Shown in pieces: positions 1 to 11,442 of a DNA stretch of 64,000 nucleotides. Origin of the DNA: Dasypus novemcinctus (lineage: Eukaryota; Chordata; Mammalia; Cingulata; Dasypodidae). The notes below the pieces were generated by a model. The model saw only the letters and a list, made by a program, of their open reading frames with translations, searched no databases and was not told the DNA's origin. The stretch lies in the NCBI RefSeq assembly GCF_030445035.2, contig NC_080678.1:63627087-63691086 (forward strand), in the 5' to 3' direction. Both the position numbers and the translations under genes were made by a program. The number at the start of each line of letters is the position of its first letter. Position 1 is the stretch's first letter.

Positions 1-466
1 CAAGTATTTTGTGAATAACAAATACCATTTTAAACTTATTTAGAGTTTCAGTTTTTTATTAAAATATATTGTTGGCTCTTCAATTCTATTGAAGTAAATA
101 TTTATGGTATTCGTAAGCTATTGCAAAATGGCTATAGTACTCAGACTGTTCTGTACAATTTCATAGTGTTCATATTTGTATTTAGTTGTAGAGTTGATAT
201 AATTTAGCTAAATCTTCAATATATATGCAAAGAGAGCACAACTGAGAGCTGTTACAATGAAAAATGCAGCCATGATGAAATGCATTGCAGAATTCTTCCA
301 TTCAAAGGTGCATAATTTTACATTCTAATTTTTTTCTTCAACGGATTTTATTTTTTACATTGAAGGTTAGAAAAAATTACTAGATGATGTTATAATGTCT
401 ATCCACTGTTTGGTACCAGTATTTCCAACCAAACCTCATGAGGCAGGTTAGTATAGGAAACTATAC
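1..466. other. Unannotated AT-rich sequence
   Basis: No gene, repeat family or long open frame is recognised. The DNA is AT-rich with no striking internal repeat. It ends where an LTR-like segment begins near 467. Confidence 0.5.
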
Positions 467-1531
467 TGAAGGCCTTTGGTCAGAACAAAGCCTTAAGGAC
501 CACAGCTGAGACCCAGCAAAGAACGTGGCCAGGAGACCCCAGGCGAAGACCGCATGAGGAAACTTGCTGGCAGCTGCTGAAACACAGAGCTGTAAGCATT
601 ACAGCCAAAAAGTCTGCCAAGACCCCGGTCACGAGGTCCTATTTGAAATTCCCGGGACCAAAAGTAGCCCCAGATAATTCCAAACAGAAAGGCCTCCCCA
701 TTGGTTCACTGAAAGCTGACAGGTGCAATTTGAGTGGCCCATAGTATAAACCAACAGGAAGGCAAAAAGGCAACCAATAGGACAGAAAATAGCTAAGATC
801 CCTCTTTTTTTTTTTATTTTAAAGATTTATTTTTTATTTATTTCTCTCCCCTTCCCTCCCCATGTTGTCTACTCTCTGTGTCTATTCGCTGTGTGTTCTT
901 CTGTGACCACTTCTGTCCTTATCAGTGGCACCCAGAATCTGTGTTTCTTCTTGTTGCTTCATCTTGTGTCAGCTCTCCGTGTGTGTGGTGCCATTCTTGG
1001 GTAGGCTGCACTTTCTTTCATGCTGGGCGGCTCTCCATATGGGGTGCACTCCTTGCGCATGGGGCTCCCCAGTGCGGGGACACCCCTGCGTGGCAGGGCA
1101 CTCCTTGCACACATCAGCACTGCGCATGGGCCAGCTCCACATGGGTCAAGGAGGCCTGGGGTTTGAGCTACGGACCTCTTAATATGGGGAAGCATAAAGA
1201 GAAAAGATCAGCCTTAAAAAGACCCCAGCCCCAGCCCATTGATGTGTCTCTCCCTTGAGGATGCCCACACCTGTCTCTGGTGCATACTTTCCCTTCTCTC
1301 TTTTCTCCATAAACTCTTTACTTGCTTGCCTACCCTATGACATGCCCTTAAATTCCTTTATGCAATGCAGCCAAGAACCTAGAACCCTGTTCCAGTGTCA
1401 TTCACATTTTACATTATTAGTAAACTTAGCAACCCTCTCTGATTTCCACATCTGTGTCCTTTGAGCTTCATCCCTGTACTGATGCCAAGACGAACTGAGT
1501 TGGGAGCAAATTCTTGTCTTATTTGGAAACA
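467..1531 (+). mobile_element. Probable solo ERV LTR, split by a SINE
   Basis: The segment outside the SINE (467-801 and about 1,190-1,531) reads like a gammaretrovirus-type LTR on the plus strand. It has a CCAAT-like box (ccaatagg near 775), GC-rich U3 sequence, an ATAAA-type polyadenylation signal near 1,309-1,314, and a U5-like tail ending in CA. A minus-strand SINE interrupts it. I chose the ends from a TG near 467 and a CA near 1,531; no clean target-site duplication supports them, so they are approximate. No second LTR or internal viral region is seen nearby, which suggests a solo LTR. The family name is not recognised. Confidence 0.5.
802..1190 (-). mobile_element. DAS-type SINE (armadillo tRNA-derived)
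   Basis: On the minus strand this has the armadillo DAS-SINE layout. A tRNA-like head lies at the high-coordinate end, followed by repeated 'gcgcaaggagtgc'-like motifs, then 'gaacacacagcgaatagaca'-like sequence, and a tail ending in aaatctttaaaat plus an A-run (seen as the T-run at 804-813). The first bases of the head are missing or altered around 1,170-1,190, so it looks slightly 5' truncated. SINEs of this type are non-autonomous and rely on L1 enzymes. It sits inside an LTR and must be younger than it. Confidence 0.8.
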
Positions 1532-2650
1532 TGACTATATCCCAAACAAGAGTGAGCTCTAGGCATTACTCTAATGTTTTTTTGTGCCTCTAGCATTTGG
1601 TCAAACAAAAACCTCTATTTCATAATTTTAAAACAATGCATATCATTGTTGATTATGGTAAAATATTTTTCCGGTTAAAATTCATATATTTTTTCTTCTG
1701 TTATGCATTATTCCATATAAATCTTGCTTGGATGTGTCTCCATTAATTACCACATCCTCATGCCCCTACTCCAGACCTTTTGAATTCTATGGGGCCTGAG
1801 CACGTTGGCGAATAGTGTAAAATCTAGTTATAGGAAGCCATTTTAAAGTCATCCAATTCTGATGCTAAACTCTTTTAAATATTACCATATACTCTATTTG
1901 CATTACCAAATTAAGAACATTTGTGTTTTAATCAAACCTTTTAAAATGAGCACATTCTCCCTGCAGAAGTAATTAATAACCCATCACATTAATTATGTGT
2001 CAGTTAATTTTCATCCAGTATTACATTGCATGAAAATTTGATATTGATGAATCATCTTTCATTGAAGTGTCAGTTATAGAACTAAGGGCTAAAATAAGAA
2101 TCTGAGAGCTGCAGCTTTGCCAAGTCTGGGATTCAAATTTGTAAAACATCTCAATCTTGAGAATAGAATTGATAATTAGTCAAACGCATGCTTGCTGAGT
2201 GAGTTCTAGGCTGCTCAATTGATCAGGTATTTCAAAAGAATGATTTTTATTCTCTTGATCTCTACCCGTTGAATTTTACTGCATCATTTTCATAATGGTT
2301 ACTTTTTAATACAACGTTAAACTTAGCTAAAAAAAATTTCCCACTATTTGCTTAAATGGCACTAAGCTTAGAACACTGAGAGAAGGTAGAAGTGGAACTG
2401 TGGATTACCTCCCCAAACTCATTCACCCTCTGAGATATGGGGCCAGCCATTGATCATAATAATTCATTCCACCTTGTCAATAATTTGTTCATAGAAAAAC
2501 AAGGCTAAGGTGATCTTGGTGGATGACAGTTCGTCAGTTTCTGGGAAAGGAAAACCAGGCTCTGCCCACCAACCAGTGTTATCAAGGATGCTGCTCAAGT
2601 TTCTTTTTTAGTGAGGTTACATCTATCAGCAGAACCAGCTTTAATTGGAA
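1532..2650. other. Unannotated sequence
   Basis: No gene or clearly named repeat is recognised in this 1.1-kb stretch. It is AT-rich without long open frames or simple repeats. Confidence 0.5.
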
Positions 2651-2850
2651 TCAATTCTGAGTATGGCAGAGCAGGCAGACCCAAACCATTTCCCTGATGA
2701 TGTCATCAAATTTCTGATCCAATCAACTCTGAGGCTTCTGATTTCTCTCTCCATGGTGTTATGTGAAGTAATACATTTTCTGATTGTTTAAGCCACATTA
2801 AGGTATGTGTCTCTTAACTGTATCTTGGCAATGTCACTGATCAAGATAAG
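2651..2850 (+). repeat. Possible MaLR-type LTR 3' end
   Basis: The phrase around 2,757-2,800 (ttatgtgaagtaatacattt followed by 'attgtttaagccac') resembles the 3' end of mammalian MaLR LTRs, which carry an AATA-type polyadenylation signal just before 'gtttaagccac'. The upstream part is too diverged to place. This is an inference from one short motif. Confidence 0.35.
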
Positions 2851-3137
2851 TTAGTCTCAAATGAAGTAATGGAATTTATTTGTAAATAATGGTGTACATT
2901 GAGTATTAGTTGAATAAAATTAACCAGAAATTATTGCACTGACTTCCTAAAATGCATCACAGAGAAAATGTTAGCATAACAATTGGGTATTATCATATTT
3001 AGTATATCATGAAGAAACTTCCTGGATACAAAACCTTTGAATCTCATATTTAACATGGTATGAAGACTGGAACCAGCATTTGGTGGCCATTCTGTCTTGG
3101 TGAAAAATACATTTATACAATGATTTAAGAAAACTCA

Positions 3138-3345
3138 GGGAAGCGGCTGTGGCACAAGTAACTGAGCTCCCACTTACCTTATGGAGGACCTGGTTCAATC
3201 CCCCGGGGCCTCCTGGTAAAAAAAAAAAAAAAAAGCCGTCCTTCCCAGACCTTCAAGAGAGGTGTAGGTCCCCACCCCAGCACAGCAAAGCCATGCACCA
3301 AAAAGATGATGATGCAACCAGATAGAAAAGAACCAAAAAAACAGA
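3138..3345 (+). mobile_element. DAS-type SINE, plus strand
   Basis: The head starts gggaagcggctgtggcacaa and contains a tRNA-like B-box region (ggttcaatcccc) with the 'ggggcctcctggt' phrase typical of xenarthran DAS-SINEs. After an internal A-run (3,219-3,234) the body continues with 'cagcacagcaaagcc', 'aaagatgatgatgcaacc' and ends in an A-rich tail. The internal A-run may mark a joined or rearranged unit. The 3' end is approximate. Confidence 0.7.
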
Positions 3346-3840
3346 ATGCAAAATCCTTTCATACAAAACAAGTTCATTAGTAATTTATATTCCAAAGTTT
3401 TTAATACATATGAAAAGTTATTAATTATTCTTATAAAAATGTTATAGAAATTTGACTTTCTCCTGATCCCTTTATGCTGTTGATGGGAATGTACAGGTGC
3501 TTTTAATCAATGATAATATGGCAAGTATATTATACATACAATTTGTCCTAAAAATTCTTCTGACTATCTAAAAAATGACTATCCTAAAAAGTATGCATGT
3601 GGAAATATTTACATTGATATTACTGAAGTATCATTTTGCTATTAATAAAAACTGAAAACAATGTAATTGTTCAGAAGTAGAGAAATGGTTATGTACATTG
3701 CAAACATATTTCTTCACATACGGGATGTAAACATATTGATACTAAAATAGACATAGGGCCATGTATCAGCCTGTTTTTATGTGCGTATCAGTCAGTCACA
3801 AAAAGAAAGAAATGAGGAAGGGAATAAAAAGAGAAAGGAA
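3346..3840. other. Unannotated sequence
   Basis: No gene or named repeat is recognised. The DNA is AT-rich and flanks a probable LTR that starts near 3,841. Confidence 0.45.
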
Positions 3841-4480
3841 ATGTAAGTGCTGGGAAAGTCATGAATACACTCAGGGGCTTCAGCAGCTGTCTCTCGATCC
3901 TCCCCTCCCCTACTTGGGCTCCTTTTTTGTGTGTGCAGATATTTCAGTGTTTCCATGCTGCAACCAGGAGAAGACATTAGGTCTAGTGGAAGGGCTTGAC
4001 TGTACCTTGGACCTGAAACCAAAACAAAGACAAGACAGCCCCCGCTGCTTTCCAGGATGGAAACTCTACACAAAGGTTGCTTGGTAATCGCTTTTGAACA
4101 GTGGTAGGGCTCCTTCCCCTAGGTTTATAAATATAACCCTTCCTCTCCTTCCTCTCGCCCTCAGGCTATACAAGTGTCTCTTATCCCAGCTGCCAAGTCA
4201 GGCAAACTGAATATGCAGAGCCACCATCCAACGACTCTGAGCCAAGGAGTTGGCCTCTCAGGAGGACCTTGGAGGATGGGATCTCTTTCTCCTGCTCTTT
4301 TGGGGCCTCTGTGATATGTAAGTAATGAAATGGTCATTTGCTGAATGTTTCTTTTGTTCCTGAGCCTGCGTTCCCAAGCCTCCATGCCTTATAGCACTGT
4401 ATAGCAACTTGCACCACAATAAACGTTTGTGTGTTGGAAAGCTTTTTGTATCTTAGTTCTGGAACACTGAGGAAGAAACT
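3841..4480 (+). mobile_element. Probable solo LTR
   Basis: The segment has promoter and 3'-processing signals in LTR order on the plus strand. A TATA-like box (tataaatataa) lies near 4,126. A pyrimidine-rich stretch follows, and then a polyadenylation signal (aataaa at about 4,420) followed by a GT-rich stretch (gtttgtgtgttgg). This layout matches U3-R-U5 of an endogenous retrovirus LTR. No second copy or target-site duplication was found, so ends and family are uncertain. It could instead be the end of a processed transcript. Confidence 0.4.
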
Positions 4481-4729
4481 TTTCTCTAGAAGGAGTTTGG
4501 GACCTGGAATTTATCTCAGTGCATCACAACTGACAGCAGTAGTCATATAATGGATTTTGCTCTGAAAAACAAAACAGAACAAAACACTTTAATGTCCAGC
4601 TCTTAAGACTAAACTAAGGGCTACACTTTCTTACCTGGCATTGTTAATTTCTATGAGAACATCTCAAATAATACAAGGTAGATAATATAGAAAGTAAAAA
4701 TAAGGCAAACTTAAAGTTAATAAGCTAAC

Positions 4730-5560
4730 ATTCATTCATTCCTGTTGAATGTCTTCTGTGTACCAGATTCTTATAGGGGCTATGGATAAAATAGTGAACA
4801 AAATTGACAAAATACCCACTTTAATAATAGAGCTTAAATTCTTGTGGAAGGAGATATATAATAAGATATATAAGTAAACCATATAATATAAGTGTGACTA
4901 GTGCTGTGGAAAAATTAAAGCAGGAAAATGGAATGAGTGCCAGGTGTGGGATATGACTTTCTTAAAATTAGGGAAATCAAGGATAGCCTCATTGAGAAGG
5001 TGGCATGTGAAAGACCTGAAGGAGGTGAGGAAACAAATCAGGTAGGAATCTGGAGAAAGATATTTCCAGTCTTTGAAAACAAGAACCTGATATAAAAGAA
5101 TGCTCAGCATATTCAAGGAGCAACAGAAGATCAGGCTAGTGGCTGGAACCAAGTGCCAGACGGTGATAGTAGCAGGTGATGAGGTCAGAGAATTATACCT
5201 GGTGGGGAGAGTGCATAGTGCCGGGTGAGCATTTACTCTAATTACTGTGTTTTACCAAGAGTTAGAAGAAAGGCTACTGAAGGTGGTTGGGTAGAGGAAC
5301 GTATAGCTTCAATTATACTATATTATTTGAGTGCTGGTATCTTGAAGCTAGAATGAAGGTGAGGGAAAATGCAGACATCAGAAAAATGATTAGGAGGAAA
5401 TCGAAAACTTCAAATGAGAAATAATGTTAGCTTGGACTAGATAGATAACAGTAGTAGTGAGAATTATTTAAATATTTTGAGGGTAGACTTTGGTAGGCCT
5501 TGCTGGAAAATTGTATGAGGGATATAAGAAGAAGGATTGATTGAAGGTTGTATGAGGATT
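4730..5560 (+). repeat. Old mammal-wide interspersed repeat
   Basis: The text follows a widely dispersed old mammalian repeat: 'ttcattcattc', 'tgtaccag', 'ggataaaatagtgaacaaaa', then 'gcctcattgagaaggtg', 'gacctgaaggaggtgagg' and later 'tggtaggccttgctgg'. I recognise the pattern but will not assign a subfamily name. It is heavily diverged, so it predates the xenarthran elements around it. The following 400 bases to the provirus (5,561-5,957) may be its continuation, but nothing definite was seen there. Confidence 0.55.
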
Positions 5561-5957
5561 ATAGATACAAAGGGTATTGGAGGTATGGTAGAAAATGGAG
5601 TGAACTGGAAAGCTAGAAGTTAGTTGTCAGAAAGTAGGAAGCTTGAAATTGAAATTGTAAAATCTTTCAGTTATTCGTAATGACATGGTTTAAGCTGAGA
5701 CCAGAGAAATGAATGGCTGAGGTACTGGAGTAAGCAAGATTATTCAAACAGTTTGGGGCTAATATTTAAAAGGTCAGGGAATTTGATGAATAGCTGAAAT
5801 CCGGAGAATAGCAGATTTACAAACAGTAAATAAGGATCTAAAGTCTTCAGAGAATAAAGGAAAGTGACTGAAAAATGGAAGATGATGCTTGACAGAGTCT
5901 AATGACATGAGATTCAAAAACAGAGGGGTTTTAGGAGGAGGGCATGAGAATGATATG

Positions 5958-6462
5958 TGTTGGAGAAAAAGGGGTGCTCACTGGGACATGGAGACTGATT
6001 GTAGGCAGAAAGTTTATTGGGAACCTCTCCCAATGGAGGGCATATGAAGAGAGACTTCAGCCCACTTCTGGAAAGGGGGAATTTGAATTTATACAGTACA
6101 TTCTTAGGTGGGGAAACGATAGTGGGAGGATGTTGAGGATCTGAGTGTGGTGCAGGAGTCAATAGGAAGCCCTAGTAGGTGAAAATTTTCCCTTGTATGG
6201 CTAGAGGGTAGTGGGGTTAGGAAGTTATGTTTTCTTGGAATGCTAGAGGAGCAGGTGGTGCTTTGATCTGCAGGGAGTGAAGGTCTTTATCTCACTTTAC
6301 TTCCGCTTCCACATGGTTTCTTTGTTCAACCTTTGGGTAAGTGCCATGCTTTCAGACATGTAGGTTTATGAGGTGGGGCTTGTCTTTCCTCAATGCATGT
6401 CAGGAGGAACTGAGTCATGGCTTGTTAATTATTGCAAATGTAGTTAGAGGGAATCGCTAACA
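5958..6462 (-). repeat. 3' LTR of the ERV
   Basis: About 505 bp matching 8,412-8,960 along its whole length. On the minus strand it keeps a polyadenylation signal (AATAAA, seen as tttatt near 6,013-6,018). A CCAAT-type box and a TATA-like region are recognisable by comparison with the other LTR but are more decayed. Confidence 0.82.
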
Positions 6463-6481
6463 TTCCTAAGTATTTATTTGC

Positions 6482-6486
<5 letters not shown>

Positions 6487-6515
<29 letters not shown>

Positions 6516-6536
6516 CTGTGTGTGTGTCTGTGTGTT
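6487..6536 (+). repeat. (GT)n microsatellite
   Basis: A run of GT dinucleotides with two CT interruptions, lying in the ERV internal region just inside the 3' LTR. It may have expanded after much of the viral interior was lost. Confidence 0.95.
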
Positions 6537-6989
6537 GGGGGGCCTGGGTATTAGAGTATGTGGTACTGGGCAGAATAGGAAGGTGAGGGGATTTGGGACA
6601 TCGGCTTGACCTAGCTATCAAGGGATGGAGAAAAGTTCCCTTTCATCCTGTCCAGTGGGCTGTGGTTTCAGGTTCTGCAGGGGTTGATATTGTCCCTCAT
6701 GCAGCAGAAAGATGCCTTTACATATTTGTGGGTGGCTGACTATACGATTCATTGTATGAATCAGGAGAGAAGCTGAGTTTCTGCTTTGGAGGTGGGGATT
6801 GGGTTTGCAGAGTTCCCGGCACCTTTATTCACCTGTTGCCAGTTCCAGGTCTGGGAATTTGAAGCCAGAGTTTGGGTTTGACTGGGTAACTGGTGCCCTT
6901 TTGCCTTAAGAAGCTTGGGGACAGTTAGACTTTCAGTGGATTTCTTGCTTGCACAGTGGGCATAGGTTCAGAGGAGGTTATGGGTTTGG

Positions 6990-8004
6990 GCACAGCTTGG
7001 CCCAGTGCCAAGGCTTTTTGCATTTGAAGCATGGCCTTGGTTTTTTTTGTACTTGTCTGGAGTGAAGTGTCTGTTGGGAATTCTGGAAGGTGGAGGATTT
7101 ACAGCTAAGTTTTTGTTGTTGTTGTTTTTCTTTTTCTGGAGGACTGCTGTGTCTCTGACAGGGTTGTTGACAGCATTTTGTTGGTTTAGGATATTTGCAA
7201 GTGTTTGGGTTACAAACAAAATATGTTCCTTTTCTTCTGGGGATAGACAGGTAGAAAGAATAATGTAGAGGATATTTCAGAGAAGTATCCTAACTGGTCT
7301 TCTATCTGGCTTAAATCTGAGAGTGAGAATGGAATGTGTACTCTGACAATTCTTTCAGCTCTTGCTACTTTTCAGAGGTATAAGTGAGGAGTTGGTGTGT
7401 GTGTGGAGTTAGGAGCCTGCATGCTGATGAAGGTAGAGGGCTGCAGTGCAGAAGGAGGGGGAGGTAGTCCCTGCAAGTGAGTATGAGGCGGAGAGAAGGG
7501 AGGGGTAGAAGGCAATAGTGACAAATGTTGGGGAAGGAAGGGGTACAGGGTGAGTTCAGAGATAACCCTGGAGGATTATATGGAGGAGGTATGGGGGGTG
7601 TGATCTGAGGGATCAATTTTGTAGTTTTCAGAAGGTTTAGGGAGCAGAAATGATGAGGAGGAAGATTTCTAAAGCGGTTTCTGGATAAAAGAAAAATTTG
7701 GTAGGAAGAACAGGATTGGCAGAGGGAGGGAAGGAAGGAAAAGGAATGCCTGAATGTAAGGGATCTTTGACCATTTGCCATTGCACTGGATAAAGTTCTT
7801 TAAATTTTGGAGAACTTGGAAAGTGAAAGTGCCATTCTCCAGCCACTGATTTTCACTGTCCAGTTTGTATTGTGGCCACACAGAGGATGAATAGAAAATG
7901 AGCTTTTTAGGTCTGATGTCTCCTTCAGGGTACAGAGTTTTAAAGTTATGAAGGAGACAGTCCAGACATATTGTTTTTTGGGGAGCTGAACTTGAATTCC
8001 CCAT
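6990..8004 (-). pseudogene. Broken ERV gag remnant
   Basis: Three gag hallmarks appear in order on the minus strand. The first is an open frame from 8,004 to 7,669 starting Met-Gly-Asn-Ser-Ser-Ser, a myristoylation-type matrix N-terminus. The second is a proline-rich stretch (within 7,365-7,781) containing a PPPY late-domain motif at about 7,579-7,590. The third is a CCHC zinc knuckle of the CX2CX4HX4C form at 6,990-7,031, typical of nucleocapsid. The matrix and proline-rich parts are in different frames, so at least one frameshift separates them. A second, damaged cysteine motif follows the first knuckle. The capsid region is shortened. The protein would have assembled virions; this copy cannot make it. 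Confidence 0.7.
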
Positions 8005-8391
8005 TTTAGGTGGTTGGGGTGAGACTAGGATCTCTCAGACAGAGGAGATTCTGAGGGAGACAGGTGTCCCCAAATTATTCTGATATCTCCATGGCAACAG
8101 GAAACCACACTTGGAACCAGATGTCTCCAGAGTCAAAGGGTTTCTTCTCATGAGATTGCAGGTCTCCCACCCACTGTGGCCCTTGGGGACAGTGAGAATC
8201 ATTGACCTAGCACTAGGTTTTTCCCATGGGTTTTCCTGACAATGGAAAAGGAGAGAGAGAGAGAGCAGTAAACTCCAGTGTAGAAATCCTTAACTCACCC
8301 AGCTGGGATTTGATGTCCGGTATTGGATGGGCATTGGGCTGCAGCAGAGGGGAGATTCCTGACCAATCAATCAGTCTCAATGTGACACCAG

Positions 8392-8409
8392 TCTCAGGTT
8401 TCAGCACCA
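8392..8409 (-). other. tRNA-Phe-type primer binding site
   Basis: Directly inside the 5' LTR (two bases from its edge) the minus strand reads TGGTGCTGAAACCTGAGA. This matches the complement of the 3' end of tRNA-Phe except at a few positions, mostly C-to-T or G-to-A changes. Phe priming is known for the HERV-F-like group of class I ERVs. Its place beside the LTR fixes the orientation. Confidence 0.7.
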
Positions 8410-8411
8410 AA

Positions 8412-8960
8412 TGTTGGAAAAAAGGGGGCACTCACTGGGACACAGAGACTGACTGCAGGCAGAAAGTTTATTGGAAAGCTCTCCCAATGAAGGGGTCTAA
8501 AGAATAGACTTCAGCACCCCCACTGGCATGGCAGGCATCTGAAGAGAGACTTCAGCCCACTCCTGGAAGGGTGAGATTTGAATTTATAAAGTACATTCCT
8601 AGGTGGGGAAAAGATAGTCAGTAGGACGGTATTTAGGGTCTGAGTGAGGTGCAGTGGCCAATAGGAAACCCCAGAGGTGAAAAATTTTCCTTGTATGGCT
8701 AGAGGGTAGTAGGTTAGAGAGTTATATTTTCTTGGAATGCTAGAGGAGCATGTGGTGCTTTGATTTGCAGGGAGCAAAGGTCTTTATCTCACTTTACTCC
8801 CCCCTTCCACGTGGTTTCTTTGTTTGATCTTTGGGTAAGTGTCATGCTTTCAGATATATAGGTTTATGAGGTGGGGCTTGTCTTTCCTCAATGCATGTCA
8901 GGGAGAACTGAGTCACAGCTTGTTAATTATTGCAAACATAGTGAGAAGGAACCACTAACA
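8412..8960 (-). repeat. 5' LTR of the ERV
   Basis: About 549 bp. On the minus strand it shows an inverted CCAAT-like element (attggcc near 8,660), a TATA box (TATAAA; seen as tttata near 8,583-8,588) and a polyadenylation signal (AATAAA; seen as tttatt at 8,467-8,472) in normal LTR order. Compared with the other LTR it carries an extra stretch near 8,493-8,535 that looks like a local duplication of the 'agagacttcagcccac' neighbourhood. Confidence 0.82.
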
Positions 8961-10850
8961 GTATGAAAGTGACAAAGAGGAGCAAGGGTGGGGCAATTTT
9001 GCATTTCTAAAGGTAGTTGACAGAGGGATATGGATGAGAGATTATTTATAACTTGGGAGGACTGTATAAGAAACAGCATCACTGGGGAGAGGGAAATGTC
9101 AGGATGAATGAGAAGGCAAATGAAAAACTGTCTTTTCATAATTGGGAATATTCTGTGTATTCTGTGTTTTACTAGACACTTTCAATGCAGTTTAACATTT
9201 TAAACCCAACAAAAACCTTCAAAATGGGACGTATAATTATTCCTTTTTATCAAGATGATGCTGAGTGGCCAAGATCAAATAAATATTAGAAAGCAAATTT
9301 GTAACTTCAATTTATCTGCTGTTATAAGATGCACATCATTTTTAATAAATGAAGGGAGTTTATTAACTAATTAATAACAACTTAAAACTAATAAAGCTTA
9401 TTTCAGAGGGTATTTTAAAGTCATCTAGTTGAGGAAGAATGAACGTAGTACTTAGAAACAGAGTTCCAATTACATCACATTGTAATTGTGCGGCTTTGGG
9501 CAAGCCATATAAAATACCTGCACTAGTTTAATTTAAAATGAAGACAATACTACCTAGATTTTAGAATTTTATGAAGATTTACATGCAATGTTAATTATTA
9601 ATAACTTTCTCAATTTTAAATGTATGGTAAGTTTTAATTAAATTGCTTAAACTTAAGCCATATTACCACTAACTCTTTTGTACATTCCACAATGCATAGC
9701 ACAGTGTTAGGCACAGGGTAAAAGTAAAAGACTACTGTTGAGGTGGGTCATAATTCTTTCCATATAAAGGAGAATACTTTTGAAAATATACACTTTGTTA
9801 TCCAGGGCCGAAAATTCGCCACTACATTCCTCCAGTGTTGTAAGTAATAATAAAGCATACAGACAAAAAAACTGAAGCTAATTAGAATTTAACACTGAGT
9901 TTATAAAGGTGAGAAACAGCACAATAAATCTTGGTTCACAGTTATCTGGTGAAAATACTGACTTGGAGACTATAACTTCGACTTGAGACCAAATTGGAGG
10001 AAAATATGCTGTAGAAACCTGTTGTATGTGATCACCATTGACTAAAACTTGAGGCAGAGAGTACACATGAGAGGCTGAGAATATGGAAATAAAAATGCTG
10101 GATCTTCACTTTGTGAGAAAGTCCTTCCATGTTGAAAGACATGTGCAAAGAAGAGAATCTCATGAACCCAAGCACTGGAAGATCAAAGAGGAAGCAGACT
10201 CAATATCCTGTCATTGAGAACAATGATCATGAGCATGAAAAGACATAGCTGAATAAATATCAGGGTCTGATCAGTTAAACTGACTATGCCTCTTCCCCTG
10301 AAAAGAGTAATTGGAAAGTTTCACTCTACATCTCTTTCTCTACCCAGCGTGTGGGAGTGGAACTTAGTTTCCATTTTGGAAAACTGGGGCAGAAGAAGGT
10401 GACATCTTCCTAACAAATCATCCAGGTCATATTTAATGGTTCCATATCAACTTGGAAGCCAGCAGTGCTTAAAAAGGATGTTTCCTTTCAAGACCTTATT
10501 GAATTTTCTTCAATCATACCACATTTCTATGTGCTTAAATGTATGTGTATATGGAACCATGATGGTCAAAGTAAATGCTTTTCTCCTTTTTTGAATTACA
10601 TAACTGTATCATAATCTTTATTCAAACTTTAGAAGAGATGGTAGTGTAAAATGGAAGTCTTCAAGGGACCAAATTCAAAGTGCTTTGTAAAGAGTATATA
10701 TTCAAATAACAATTTTAATTGTTACTAACAAATAACTAGATATGAAACTCCCAAGGAAAAGACTGTATGTTAACATGAATTTTTACTAATATATGATGGT
10801 GATGGTATTAACGCTAAATATAATTTTAGGAAGAATTACAAGCATAACAA
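8961..10850. other. Unannotated sequence with weak MIR-like traces
   Basis: No gene is recognised. Around 9,170-9,330 the order 'tttactagacactttc', 'aatgggac.tataattattcc' resembles a decayed reverse-strand MIR core, and 9,690-9,740 resembles an old repeat tail. The rest shows no recognisable family. Confidence 0.4.
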
Positions 10851-10854
10851 TATT

Positions 10855-11410
10855 GGGGGTGCCAATTCATGAATGTCTTCCCATTAATTTAGATCTTTAA
10901 TTTCTCTCATCAATGTGTTATAGTTTTCAGTGTTCAGGTCTTGTACCCTAAATTCTTTCCTAAGTGTTTTGTTTGTACATTACTGTGACTGGAATTCTCT
11001 TAGTTTAATTTTAGGATTTGTATGTTTGGTATACACAAATACAATTTATTTTTATATATCAATCTCATATCCTGAAACCATATTAAAATCATTTTTTAAT
11101 ACTTGTGAATTTCCTATGATTTTTGACATAGACAATCATGTCATCTGCAAACATGAACATAGAGATATTTATACTTCTTTTAAAATATGGATGCTTTTAT
11201 TGTTTTTCCTTATTTTACTATCTGGGATCTCCAATACAATACTGAATAGAAATGGCAGATGTAGACAACATGGACATCTTGGCTTGTTGCTGATCTTTAG
11301 GGGGAAACATTCAGTATCTCACCATGAGTTATGTTGTTCAATGCAGTTTTTTGTTGTTGTTGATTTCCTTCATCAGACTGAGGAAGTTTCATTCTACTTC
11401 AAGTTTGTTG

Positions 11411-11442
<32 letters not shown>

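Larger units (their letters stand above)
5958..8960 (-). mobile_element. Gammaretrovirus-like ERV provirus, internally deleted
   Basis: Two direct repeats of about 505 and 549 bp flank a 1.95-kb internal region. On the minus strand the order is 5' LTR (8,960 to 8,412), primer binding site, gag remnants, then 3' LTR (6,462 to 5,958). Both repeats begin TGTTGG and end TAACA on the plus strand, as expected for LTRs. A possible imperfect 5-bp duplication (atatg at 5,953-5,957; gtatg at 8,961-8,965) flanks them. No pol or env homology was seen; the DNA between the nucleocapsid motif and the 3' LTR is too short for them and holds a GT microsatellite. The provirus is an old, defective copy. The LTRs differ by many substitutions and by an insertion of about 40 bp in the 5' LTR. 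Confidence 0.82.

Noticed and set aside
878-1258. Cys/Trp-rich plus-strand frame of 126 codons
   Set aside because: It is the reverse strand of a SINE running into the LTR.
4126-4430. Promoter of a cellular gene near a TATA-like box
   Set aside because: The TATA-like box and nearby polyadenylation signal fit an LTR better, and no coding sequence follows.
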